From positions 1,426,001-1,490,000 of the forward strand of contig CM066301.1 in assembly GCA_033807695.1 (NCBI GenBank): a stretch of DNA of 64,000 bases, in the 5' to 3' direction. How positions within the stretch are numbered: position 1 is the stretch's first letter; the number at the start of each line of letters is the position of its first letter. This document shows positions 9,906 to 21,156 of the stretch, one piece after another. Position numbers and translations under genes: made by a program. The notes beneath the pieces were generated by a model that was not told where the DNA came from, ran no database searches, and was given only the letters and a program-made list of their open reading frames with translations. The stretch comes from Daedaleopsis sinensis (taxonomy: Eukaryota > Basidiomycota > Agaricomycetes > Polyporales > Polyporaceae).

Positions 9906-12891
9906 ATACAGTAGACAACTTACTTACCTCGTGTTCATTCCGGGGCCCTCAGGCTGCCTTCCGGCTGAGTGGGCTAGATCACGGCTAGTGGTTACGCAAT
10001 CTGAGTGTGCGCTCAACTTGAGCGTGTACCGTTTGGAACTTCCAGTGCCTAATGGTACCGTTTGCATACCTAGTAAAGCAGGTGACTCCACAAATCGACG
10101 CAAAATACAGCTAGAGACAACATCCCTAGTAAGATTAAGTAGTCCAGTCGGAGATGCTTGACTCAGAGTCAGACATCATCTGAGCACGGTACGTACAACA
10201 TCCCCGCAAGGGAACCGCTGGTCTACACCGCGTCCGGCACGGCTACGAAGCACATCTGGCCCGTCTCCCAGAGCAGGAGCAACCAATCCGGTGGCACCCA
10301 ATGAGCTCGGGGTTCCTGGGGTTCCTGAACGGACTCAGCGAGGGCGGCCGGCCGATGAGCGTATGTACGGAGCAACCGGCACATCCGCGCCCGAGCGAAT
10401 AGCCTTGCGAGCACATGTCAGTTGCGAACGAGCGGAGGAGTACAAACACGAACTTGACGTACCAAGGTGCGCATTCATGAGTCTGCGGAACGTGCTCCGC
10501 ATCTCGAGCTCGCGGCGCGCGATCCTCGCCCAATCTCGCCCAGAGCGTACCGCCGACCTCAACGATTTCCGTCTGCCATGGACGTCGATACAAGTGAGTA
10601 CATATGATGACAAATTGACAATGTCGACCAGACACCACAGCGACGAGATCTCCGATTGTCATCGTGACACTCACCGCGATCTGGAGTCAACGAGCCTGAG
10701 ATCGCTCCGGGTGATTGGATACGGTACCTCGTACTAGATCAGCCGAGGTACCGCTGCAAGAAGCTTCCGTACGTACCGTGAGCTCTCTTGACCCTGGGCC
10801 TCGACGCGCATTCTGACAGACAGCGCACAGGTTCGCGCTGTGGCCAATCTCAGGGCACATTCGAAGTCACTCGTGTTGACTCTGCATCCCGGGGATCTTG
10901 TCGCCAAGGCCCCGGTCCCGGGAAACACTTCGGAAACACTCGGAGTGTCCCATCATGGCATGAAGCCGTGAATAGGTACAAGGTTATTTTTCGCGCAAGC
11001 GGTGGGTAAAGTGTGGCACGCGGATACGCTGCGAGCCGTGCGGGATCAGCTCACGTTGTTCTGACCAATTCTGCAGGCAGTTTACACTGCCGTCGCCCGT
11101 CGCCCGTCGTCCGTTGCAATTGTACGCTGTCCGCAGCGATTATGTCAACGGTATTTGGTTGATTTTGTGGTCGACGCAGCGGAGAAGAAGAAGAAGGGAT
11201 ATTGAAGTGAGACTGAGTTACGATAGCCAGTAGTATCGGTACTACGTACCGTATTAGACTGTATCGGGCACGACACTGCGGCCGATCTCACACGCGCGTT
11301 TGGCATTGCCGTCTCTTCGGATGTTGAGCTCCGCATTTCTTGTCGCGCGCGCGTGCGCAAAGCACCGACCAATGGACCGGCGGCGAGGACACGTCCCCCC
11401 TCGAATGACGAAAGCATGGCAACACGGATATATTCATCACTAACCGAACTTGAATACAATGACAGCTACGAGCGCAGAAGGTACTACACACCTTATCATA
11501 TGTACCATCCTTACTTACTATTTTGACTCTTCCGACACTGCGACGTCCGGAATGTGCTACTGAGCCTGTGGCCACGCCACTGACACGCCACTGTCACGCA
11601 TGCGCACGCACTGTCACTGTGTGCAGGGCCTGCCGAAAGCACATGTACATCCATCCGACCGGGTGCTATTCTGCTCCGGAATGTCAGCAACGCACTCGCT
11701 ACACGAAGAGGCTAGCGCAACCCCGCGTCTCGTTACGAATTTACCGCTACCCACCGTGGATTCTCCGAGTGGCGGGCGCAGGTGCAGACTCCCGAGTCCC
11801 GAGTCCCGAGTCATCGCGTGCCGCATCCACGCCGTCATGCATGCATACTTGCACTCTGCAGCATGAGCACGCAACGGTCAGCTCCGAGTCTTAGTCTAGA
11901 GCTGACACTGTACGTACCGAGAGGGGCGCCGCGCGGGCCTCAGCCTGTCCGTCGTGCAGCCCTTGTACTCGGCACCGGACACATCTCTCACGGAGAGCGG
12001 ACGCGAGCGGACAGTGTCGTTTCGGGGCACTCGATTGCCGACTCGACCCTGCAGCGTCGCAGGGGAGTGCGCCAAGCGGCACCAGACGTCAGGTCCCGTT
12101 AGGCACCACTGGCACCCGAGCTGCCCGCGCGACGCGCGTCCGCACTCGGAATGCCTCTGAGCCTAGACATCGACGCGATTCACGAAGTGCTCCTGCGGGG
12201 AACGGTCAGTCCCGAGCCATCACTGTCAGAGCTCAGGCTGCTCTGCTCACCCATATCCACCGTGAGTGCTATGTAATGTAATGCGCGCGGGCGGAAGGCG
12301 GAAGGCGGAAGAGCAGGCGGCTCGAGCCTCGAAAGGGCGCGTCGGCCGTCGGGTCTGCACGGTACCGTATACGTAGCCCGCTGTACCGTAGCCCGCTGTA
12401 CGGTACTACCAGTTCCCCGCCGAATGAGGATCAGCAGGTGCCAGGCAGGGGCGAGCACAGTGACAATGACAGTGACATGACGACGTACAGTCGCGCCGTC
12501 GCGCCGTCGCACCGATCGCGCTCTCGTATCAGAACGGATACGGGCGATCAGAAGCCCCATATTGCGCACCGCCAACAGGGTACAGACCCTTAGCCTTAGC
12601 CACGCCCGAGTTGTCGGGGCGATCGCTCCGTGGCGTGCGGACTCCGGGGAATCGGCATGCGGGGATGCGGGAGAGTACAAGGCGCGGGGACGGTCACGCA
12701 CTGCTCGGACGTCATCGCCCTTGCGCCCCTCCTCCTCCTCCTCGTTCTCCTCGTTCTCCTCCGGGCTCCAGCCGGTTGTGCCATGTGGTGAGTTGCATGT
12801 ACCGTATACGTCGTCGTGGGCATGCGTTGACTGCCGGTCTGCAGCTCGCGTGTGCGGGAGAGCCACCATCCCTTGGTCGACGGCGTTGTGA

Positions 12892-13471
12892 ATGGGCAGG
12901 GACAGGGACAGGGACAGGTGAGAGGGTGCCCGCTGGTCGCGTCGCTGTACTGACTTCTGCACACTGCGCAGGACGTGTAGGCGGGCTAGGACGAGTCAGC
13001 GACTTCTGGCCGAGGCAAGGACGGTACGTTCAGCGACGCTGTCCTGGCTCGATCTTTGCTGTTGACGTTGACGAGTGCGTCTTGCAGCGGGCATGTCCGG
13101 GGCCTCGCCTCCCCGCGCCCCCGACTCTGCGGTGCGAAACGTAGGTGTTCCTGCCCAGCGGACCCGATAGCCTGGAGACTCAGACGAGGTCAGTCTGCCG
13201 ATGTGTATACAGCGCGGATGGAGCGCACGGTACGGACCTTGTCCACTTCCCCCGGCCGGCTCTCTGTTCAGTGCTCACGAGCCCGTCTTGCAGCGGTCGC
13301 GTCCCGGGCTCGCCTTCTCGCGCCATGGACAACGGGACCGACAGCGCATGCGTCCCGGCGCGATGGACACGCCAGCCTCGCGCATGTGCGCAGAACGGTA
13401 CGCGCTTTGTCCGCGCCTCGGTCCTTCCTGACGAGCGTGTCTTGCAGCAGTCGCGTCCGGGGCTCGCGTGA
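12892..13471 (+). CDS. Candidate spliced small basic ORF (about 91 aa), unit 1
   Basis: Segments 12892-12917, 12972-13023, 13088-13140, 13213-13229, 13294-13397 and 13448-13471 join into one open frame from ATG (MGRDRDRDRTCRRARTSQ) to TGA (ending QSRPGLA). The intervening 50-72 nt pieces look like fungal introns: GTGAGA or GTACG starts, CTGAC/TTGAC/CTCAC branch-like motifs, and CAG ends. Three of the introns end in near-identical GTCTTGCAG sequence and precede related exons, so an exon-intron pair seems to have been triplicated. The predicted peptide is Arg-rich and of low complexity, and unspliced frames across it are also partly open. A further intron-like segment (12788-12844) lies upstream. 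It could equally be a spliced noncoding RNA. Confidence 0.22.
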
Positions 13472-14337
13472 TCGCGCACTCGACTCCACCAGCCTCGCGC
13501 AGATGCGGTGCAGTCAGTAGCTGATTGCCGTCGGAAATGTGCAAATATATTGGCATGATGGTACAGAAGATGGCTGTTCTCGGCGGACGAGAGGTACTTA
13601 CTTACCTAGAGAGCTTGCTGACTGTGATCATGTATGTCAGGGGGTGGGAGTCGTTGGACGGTACCGTAGTACGTACCTCGCTGCTGCTTAGAAGAGTGTA
13701 GGGGCCGGGGTGGTGTCGCGACGGCCAAAGGGTTAGTACGCGAGCAAATGAGCGCGCCCCGAGGTCGGTAGGCGTGGAGGCGGGTGAGGAGACAGAGCGG
13801 AGAGGGTCGCGGGTGCGCGTGGATTGGCAGAGCGGAGCGGGAACGGCGCGAGAAGAGACCCCGAGGCGTGTTCCCAACTCGAGGTCGACGTGAGTGCAGC
13901 GTTCACGCGCCGTGTGCAGGTGTGAGGATCCGCGGCGTGCGCCATAGACGACGGCGACGACGGCGCGTGCAGTGGAGAACGGGCAGCGGGACGGCGGTTC
14001 GCGTCGCGCAGGGGAGGCGGGCGTACTCACCTTGTACCCGTAGTTGACTACTTGGCTCCTGGACGAATGTTAGCGCGCATGTTGGGAGGTCGTGTGGCGA
14101 GCGTTCGACGCGGAGCGAGTTGAGAGGGAGCGTGACGAGTGGCGGAGGCGTGTACGGAGAGGTGACAGCGACACGCGCTGGTCAGAGACGCATGAGAGGT
14201 CGTCAAGAGGTGAGAAGGGGCACATGGCGGGGAGAGCGAGAGATGCTCGGGGTTGTTCGCAGAGTCCGGACTCGGACGATGGGCGGTTGCCAGATTGGGG
14301 CACCACGCGATCTAAGCGCCCCGATCACCCTGGTCGT

Positions 14338-14345
14338 TGACGTCA
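14338..14345. promoter_or_regulatory. CRE/ATF-like site TGACGTCA, PhoD copy 2 promoter
   Basis: A perfect CRE palindrome, the classic bZIP (ATF/CREB, Atf1-type) site, ends 69 bp before the ATG. Copies 2-7 all keep it; copy 1 has TGACATCA. Binding is inferred from the motif only. Confidence 0.5.
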
Positions 14346-14414
14346 CCACTCCTCCCTCCTCCTCCGTCGACCCCCGCGACTTGCTCTGCTTACGACCCAC
14401 GAACGGAGAGCACC

Positions 14415-16932
14415 ATGGAGGCCTACGCGTCCATCACCAGCTCCTCGATCTCCACCCTCTACCACATCCTGCCCTATGTTTTCTCCAGGTGGTCAATACT
14501 ACACACATTCTTAGCCCTCCTGTCCTTACCCTTCTCTAGATTCCAAAGTCAGAGCTCAAGTTTATTCTCCCGGTTCTATACATCGCATATGCTATCACAC
14601 TACGCTACGTCCCCGTGCCCGAAGTTGTGGTAAAAGAGGAGACGGCCGCCATACGTGAGGAGGTCAAGTCCGAAAAGAATGGAGTGCCCGTAACGGATGT
14701 CACTGTCGCAGCATCGACAGTCGTTGTCGCCCCCGTAACAAAGTCTGCAGACGTACGTTCACTTGCTTCCCGCACCAAACTTGTCGCGCTCACGTCGTGC
14801 CAGTGCAAATCTTTCGTGACCGGAATCATCTTCTCTGTGCCTTCCCCAGTCCGTGCCCTCCACTACACCAATATCCTTATAAACACTCTCCTCCTCCTTG
14901 CTGCCGCCGAGCTTGTTGCTGTTCCGTACTTTGACGACGCCTCCGCAGTCGTCTACACTCGCGTCGGCGCCCTCTCTCCCGACGCTGCCAAGATTGTTGT
15001 TCGTTACCCTCCTACCACCAACGCTACCGAGAACCTAGTGTGCCTCTGCTGGCGGCAAGCCAACATCCAGGGCTCCACAGACGTTCCATGGCAGCCAGGT
15101 CCCCTCGCAAACCTGACCGCCGACAGAGACTGGGTTCAGACCGTTCGGCTTTCTGGCCTTTGGCCAAATACCAGATACGAATGTACGTGCACTTGCCGTC
15201 ATCGTCACCCGACTCTGACATTCTCCCGCTATATCAGACAGGCTTGAAGATGCTAACAGTACTGCTCTTCCTTATCCCGCCGAACCCATCCGTTTCCGTA
15301 CCTTCCCCGACTCTCGCCTCTACAATGGCTACAACTTCCGCTTCGTAGCGTCTTCATGTGTGACGCCCAATTTCCCGTATGCGCCCTTCCAGTCTCGTAG
15401 GATCAAAGGGTTCGACCTCCTGGCAGACTACCTTTGGCCTGCCCCCGCGACTGCCTCCTTGCCAAACGTGTTGGCTTCTAGCTCTCCCGAAGTGCCTTCT
15501 GCGACCTCGGAGTCGGTGCCTGCCTCAGAGAGCACGTCCTCGGACGACGTGACCGTTCCTGTCTCGGAGCCGGTTCCATCCCCTGTAGCGCCCGCTCCTG
15601 TTGAGAAGTCCAGTGCTCCGACTGAGTTCATGATCTTCATGGGAGACTTCATCTACGCCGATGTTCCTGTGTACCACGGAGACGACAAAGAGGCGTACCG
15701 TCGTTTCTACCGTCGCAACTACAACAGTCCAAGCTTCCGGAAGGTATATGAGCGGCTGCGTAAGTGCTTGCCATAGCGAGCGATTCGTGACTGACCTGAA
15801 CTTTGACAGCAATCTTCCATACCTACGACGATCATGAGGTGACTGCGTCTCGCGTTCGTGCCTTCTCAATCTTCTAACGTTGTCTCAGATCCTCAACAAC
15901 TACGTCGGCCAAGGGAATGATTCTCAATCGCCGTTCCCGAGTGCCTCGGACGCGTTCCAGCTGTACAACGCGGAAGCCAACTTTGACTCGATCCACGAGG
16001 GCCAGTACTACTACGACTTCCGGTACGGCGACTCCGCCTTCTTCGTGATGGACACCCGGAGGTACCGTTCAGATATCAATGTGGGCGATGCCACCACGCA
16101 CACCATGCTCGGTGAACAACAGCTTGCAGCGCTGTACGACTGGCTTGGCAGGGTACGCACGCTCCCCCACACTCACGGCTGTACTGAGACTGTGTGCAGG
16201 TGAACAACACCGCCGTCTTCAAGTTCATCGTGACCTCCGTGCCCTTCACGTCGCTGTGGACATACGAGGGCCTGTACGACACGTGGGCGGGCTTCCCCGT
16301 GGAGAAGGCCGCGGTGCTCAGCGCGCTGCACACGGTGCCGAACGTCGTCATGCTCTCGGGCGACCGCCACGAGTTCGCGGCGATCGAGTTCGAGGCGGGG
16401 GACGCGGGCCACAACGTGCTCGAGATCTCGACGAGCCCGATGAGCATGTTCTACATCCCCGTCGTGCGCACGCTGCGCGCGCGGAGCGACGCGTACGTGA
16501 ACAAGACGCGCGCGGACGTCGTCACGGGCGCGGACGGCGTGTCGTATGTCGACCGGTACGTCGTCGAGGTCCCGAAGGAGAAGGTCGTCAAGTATATCGC
16601 GGAGGGCAACTACAAGTGGTGCGCCCCTCGAGCTTCGGGCGGATGCAGCGCGCTGACAGTGACTGGATGCGACAGGTCTGCGATCGAGGTCGACACGCGG
16701 GACCGCCAGCACCCCGTCGCGAAGGTGGAGATCATGATCGACGGAAAGAGCGCGTACCAGTAAGTGCGCGCCCTCGAGTATCAGTGCAGCGACTGACTGA
16801 CGCGGCTCCAGGCTCGAGGTCGTGGGCAAGCCGGTCAAGCTGCAGCTGTCCACCGCGCTCGGCGCGTTCGTCCCGCAGTCGTTCAGGGGCATGCTCGACC
16901 GCATCGGCATCAAGCCGAGCAAGTGGTTCTGA
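14415..16932 (+). pseudogene. PhoD-like metallophosphatase, copy 2 (1-nt deletion in exon 1)
   Basis: Exons by homology: 14415-14488, 14540-14752, 14804-15182, 15238-15759, 15810-15838, 15889-16152, 16200-16618, 16676-16759, 16812-16932. Exon 1 is 74 nt instead of 75 because one T is missing in the CCTATGTTTTC stretch, so the usual splice puts exon 2 out of frame. Every later exon keeps its phase and all catalytic motifs are present. A weak GT (GTTTTC) 11 nt upstream of the normal donor would restore the frame. The gene is therefore either disabled or rescued by altered splicing. Copy 7 carries the same lesion. Intron 3 has the short 55-nt form. Confidence 0.8.
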
Positions 16933-17288
16933 CTTCCGCGCGCGGAGACTGTCTAGACATACATATATCCCTATCCTCTATTTCTGGATCCCATATCCTG
17001 CAGTGACGACTTGCTTGTGTGCTTCCTGTATGGTGTAATGATAGTAGTAGTGCTGTCGTGTGCGATAGCTGTAGACCGCTAGAGTGCTGTGCGGGCGTTG
17101 TGGTGACGAAATCTGTACGGTACGATACGTGACTCCTTTAACGAAGCTGCTCCATTGCACGTCCACGCGTTGGAGACACTGCCCGGCCACCGCATGTCGT
17201 AGGCGCTCGCGGGACGGGGATCTCGGGGAGTGTACGGGGTGGGTCTAGCGTAAAAACGTACCGTTGAGAATGCTTGAGAAAGAGGCCC

Positions 17289-17445
17289 ATGCAAACTAAG
17301 GATCTCCCAAAGGGGGTATTGCTGCCCATGCAAACTAAGGATCTCCCAAAGGGGGTATTGCTGCCCATGCAAACTAAGGACCTCCCAAAGGGGGTATTGC
17401 TGCCCATGCAAACTAAGGACCTCCCAAAGGGGTGTCGCTGCCCAC
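17289..17445. repeat. 39-bp minisatellite, four tandem units
   Basis: Units start at 17289, 17328, 17367 and 17406; the last diverges after about 27 bp. Each begins ATGCAAACTAAGGA(T/C)CTCCC. Because 39 bp is 13 codons, both strands stay open (plus strand MQTKDLPKGVLLP repeated). Other units hold one copy (unit 1, unit 3) or two (38669, 48178 with the first shortened, 57588). This is copy-number variation between otherwise similar spacers. Confidence 0.9.
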
Positions 17446-18116
17446 CAGGGGACTTGCTGCCCAGGAGATTATACCCATTCGAGCTCATGATGGTGTTCGC
17501 GAATAAGAGTAATGGGTAGGAAGTCGACTGCATGTATTGCTTGAGTACTGTAGTATATATACATAGCACATTGGGAGCCCAAGTACGATTTCGCGTGTTC
17601 GTAACAAGAGTGTTCATGGCCGGGCGGCTATTCCATCTCTCTTGTCCCGCGACCAGCACAACACTGGTGACCGTTCACTGTGCACCTTGGATCTGATGCT
17701 CCCGGTACCATCTGCGCCCCACATAAAAAGCTTGAACTCGCCTCGGGTGTCTTGAGCGACTCACCAGATCTGACATGGGTTCCCACCCATACCCATCCTC
17801 GAGCTCGTCACCGTCATGCCCCGACTCCAGCTCTGTGTACCGTCTCGAGTCTGTACCGTTAAAGGATACTCACCACGCGCTCGACCGTCCAAGTCCTCCT
17901 CCTTCACACTCTCCCGACAGTGGTCTTGATCACAGTCTTGCGCTCGAACGGCTGCGCTGTTGCTGTGTACCATTCTGAGACTCGCTGCAATCAGTTCGCG
18001 TGCAAATCTGACCAAGAGATCAAGTCCCCTAAAAGAAACGAGGACGTTGCAAGTGCGCCGCGGCACTGCACTGACTCACGGTACCGTCGGTACGTGAAGC
18101 TCTCATAGCACCTGGG

Positions 18117-18171
18117 CACTGTTCGAGCCCCGAGCCTCGGGCGGTATGCGAGGCTCGGATCTTGAACAGTG
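18117..18171. other. Conserved two-stem hairpin, unit 2
   Basis: Outer stem CACTGTTC/GAACAGTG and inner stem CCGAGCCTCG/CGAGGCTCGG pair perfectly around the loop GGCGGTATG. It is the homolog of 8924-8978. Confidence 0.6.
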
Positions 18172-18953
18172 TACCGGCAGAGCACATGAGCGCAGTATGC
18201 TGGCACCGTGTAGGTCTAGAGGTCGGGATGTCAACCGCTGCCCGTCAGGCGAGACGGTGAGGTGCACGCCGCCCCGGAAATCATGTCCCCGGATTCCGAG
18301 AGGCATGCACTTCACCTCACGACGGTGATCGACGTGTCACAGGACATACTTCAATTGTACCGTCCATGCTCCTCCGCGCTGCCAGATGGATAGGTATGAA
18401 CGCAATACACTGGAACTATGTAGTTCCGGAGTTCGGGATGTCCACTGGACCAAGTCACAGTCCGTCGGGCATGACGGTACTAATGTGCACGCCCCAGACA
18501 TCACGTGTCCAGATTCTGAAGCATGCACGATGTGTTCCGTCGACTCGTGTACCATCCATGCTTCAAGTTCTCCGCACCATTAGATGCCAGTGGATAGCGC
18601 ATGGCCGCCCCAGTATGCACCAAATGCCAACATGATGCACAGACATGCTCATGGCATACCGCCGCAGATGGAGAAGGAGAAGGAGTTAAAACTCACCGCA
18701 TATTGTCTTCACAGCATGGCTGCTCGAGGACAGCATTGACAGGAGCTGATGAGCATGAGCAGAGGGAGGCGAAGGGTGTGCGCGTGAGGGGAGCAGGAGG
18801 GACGAACTTGAAGGGCGAGGGGCGAAGGCGGTGAGAGCCCGAAGGTCAGCGGAGTATAAGCAGCCAAGTGGACAAGCGGCAGCAGATGTAGTTAGTCTCC
18901 GAATGTTTGATTACGACCATCAGAATATATTCTATCCGACGAGTCATTAACCA

Positions 18954-19052
18954 ATGTGTGGAATGCTGTACAAGATCTTGATCTTCTGCGCTGTCTTTGT
19001 AATTTTGGAACTCGCCGTGAATGGACCCCTTTGGCTTGCCGCTCACGCGTGA
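18954..19052 (+). CDS. Micro-ORF, 32 aa, unit 2
   Basis: Homolog of the unit-1 micro-ORF, with the core changed to ILIFCAVFVILELAVNG and the ending PLWLAAHA. The hydrophobic segment is retained despite a Glu. A TATAAG box lies about 96 bp upstream. Coding status is unproven. Confidence 0.3.
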   Translation: MCGMLYKILIFCAVFVILELAVNGPLWLAAHA

Positions 19053-19738
19053 ATACAGTAGTAGACAACTTTACCTTGTGTTCGAATTTACATATTCCGG
19101 GGGCCGGCGGGGCCCTCAGGCTGCCTTCCGGCTGAGTGGGCTAGATCACGGCTAGTGGTTACGCAATCTGAGCGTGCTCAAAGCGCGTACCATTCCAGTG
19201 CCTGATAGTAATGGTGTGACCGTTTGCATGCCTAACGCAGGTGACTCCACCGTAAATCGACGCAAAATACAGCTAGAGACAACATCCCTAGTAAGATTAA
19301 TTATTAGTCCAGTCGGAGATGCTTGACTCCGAGTCAGATATCATCTGAGCACGCTACGTACAACATCCCGGACCACTCGACGTGCCACTGTCCACCACGA
19401 CTCCTCTGGGAGCTCAGAGAGCAACTCGACCTCCTGTCGGCACTCCTCGTCCACCTCCACCTCCATCGCGTCCGTCCGAACCACTGCCGCAGACTTATGC
19501 AGCTGTGGGAAGTTCATGGGGCCGCTCACCGGACGGAGTCGACGCTCGCCGTGGTCAGACCTCGTAGCCTTCTCGGAGAGCCCTCTGTGGCGAATGCTCG
19601 GCGCGGCCGCAAGCGGATACTTGACCGCTGGTCGACACCGCGTCCGGCACGGCTACGAAGCACATCTGGCCCGTCTCCCAGAGCAGGAGCAACCAATCCG
19701 GTGGCACCCAATGAGCTCGGGGTTCCTGGGGTTCCTGA

Positions 19739-21156
19739 CATCAGCAAAATCCCGGTGGAATCACGCGGACGCACGCGTCAGCACAATCCCTGGATTTCAG
19801 CACAATCAGGGCTGTTCTCGGATTTCGAACACGAAGCACCGATCTGCTTCTCGCGGCCACCCGATTAGGGGGATTTGGAACGGGCGGCAGCCCAATTCAA
19901 GCAATCCCGCGCGAGAACTAATATCTATACGTGTGATTGTCTGCATTGCGCGGCATTGGCATGCTCGCGAGGGTGCGTGATAGCTTCTAAGAATTGTCTT
20001 GTATCGAGTAGCACTAAAAACCGGTATCCATTATTTTATATAATCAAATTGCATAATTGGGCAGCATGGTTCACAGTCATGCGAGGGATGGCAATGCAGA
20101 AGAAATATATTGTGCTCAACTACATACTGCTAGGGATGTATGCTAGCACAGAGCATGGCAAGCGATGCGAGGGTGAGACTGGGAGGCGCTGAAGTTCTCG
20201 GCGCCGGGGCCCGGGTACTAGTCGACGTGGTACTAGGGGTACTAGGGGAACCGATGAACAAAGGCAAATTTTAGTAAGTTACTGCACACGAACGAGTGGG
20301 AGGCTTCTCACAACTTACAATTGTCCTCCACGTTGATCCTCACCAATAGGGCCGAAAGTCGGGACTGTGCTGCGTGCGGAACATGGGTCAGCACTACACT
20401 GAGCCTGATCGCGATGCTGAGCGCATACACACCGAGGTCGAGCCTAGTTGAGGGCGGAGCAGAGACGATCTAGTATGTAACGGAGACACAGTGAGCATGC
20501 AAAGAAATGGGGAGGTGCAAGTAGGGGACACATACAGTCATGTTCGGGCATTTGTTTGACCGGGATGGTGCCGCCGAGAGGGGGAGGGAGCTGCCAAGAG
20601 GGGGACAGGGCCGTGCACTGAGAGGTAGACGGACTTACCGTAGAGAACACAGCTCGAGAACGAGGTTGTGAGGTGTGCTTGGAGTGCAGCGTCCATGTGC
20701 ACTAGTTTAAGATGATATCTGCTGTGTCGGGTGATGGATGAATGGGAGAGAGAGACGATGAGAGTAGAACGGGGGGGGCGAGCGAGTTTTGTGGTCCCAG
20801 TGGAGAGTGCATAGAAGACACGGCGGAGTTCGAACACTCGAGCTACATTAGGCAAGAGTCCTACCAAAACGAGCGAGCTCACAAACAAAACCTATACCAA
20901 TGCGTAGCTATGAGGTCATGAGCGCACTACGTATACAAAATCGCTGTACAGGTTTCTAAGGGCACTGAGCTAGGTAGTCCGAATCACGTTGCAGCCTGTT
21001 GCAGCACAATACAGTACAATCCTGACCCTTGCTTGCGCGCCCTCGCAGTGCGGGCAAATTTACGCACGTCATTGTCTGCAGCGTGAGCCCACGCTATCCG
21101 GACGAATTTGGCCAATCCTGCCAATTCTGGAGGTGATATATGCATTTTTGCTGATG
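19739..21156. mobile_element. 1.4-kb non-autonomous DNA element with short TIRs
   Basis: Units 1 and 3 read CCTGAACGGACTC at this site. Here the same sequence is split as CCTGA, then 1,418 bp, then GAACGGACTC, so GA appears duplicated. The insert begins CATCAGCAAAATCCCGG and ends CATTTTTGCTGATG, giving imperfect inverted termini of about 12 bp. The interior is more AT-rich than the spacer. It contains only short ORFs (105 codons at 19875, 116 on the minus strand at 20888) with no transposase motif I recognise. The superfamily is undetermined, because a 2-bp GA duplication is unusual. Confidence 0.75.

Larger units (their letters stand above)
7809..14414. other. Spacer 1 (6.6 kb), no recognised protein gene
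   Basis: In order it holds: the 3' flank of PhoD copy 1; one 39-bp minisatellite unit near 8179 and three 16-bp AGGGGAC(T/G)TGCTGCCC repeats (8219-8266); a minus-strand exon-like block (8678-8835); the hairpin at 8924-8978; a TATA-like box (9711) and micro-ORF (9807-9905); and long stretches without signals. A single copy of the internal module starts near 11910. A chain of splice-like segments lies at 12788-13447, followed by the ACGGTACCGT palindrome (13658-13667) and the promoter region of copy 2. GTAC-containing words are conspicuously frequent. Open frames of 60-260 codons occur on both strands, but they change frame between units because of indels, so none is called as a gene. Confidence 0.7.

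Noticed and set aside
9951..9990. tRNA, suggested by the GTTCGAATTC T-loop-like words after the micro-ORFs (for example near 30453)
   Set aside because: No acceptor, D or anticodon arms could be folded around it.
11523..11894. Cys/His-rich frame around CRACRKHMYIHPTGCYSAPEC as a zinc-finger gene
   Set aside because: A 1-nt deletion in unit 4 breaks it and the ligand spacing fits no known finger; chance is likelier.
12180..12962. Long minus-strand ORFs in spacers (up to 260 codons)
   Set aside because: Frames differ between units because of non-triplet indels, with no domain and low-complexity content.
17289..17445. CRISPR array
   Set aside because: The 39-bp repeats are contiguous without spacers and the genome is fungal.
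19739..21156. Helitron or LTR element for the 1.4-kb insertion
   Set aside because: The ends are inverted repeats, without the TC...CTRR ends of Helitrons or any direct LTR.
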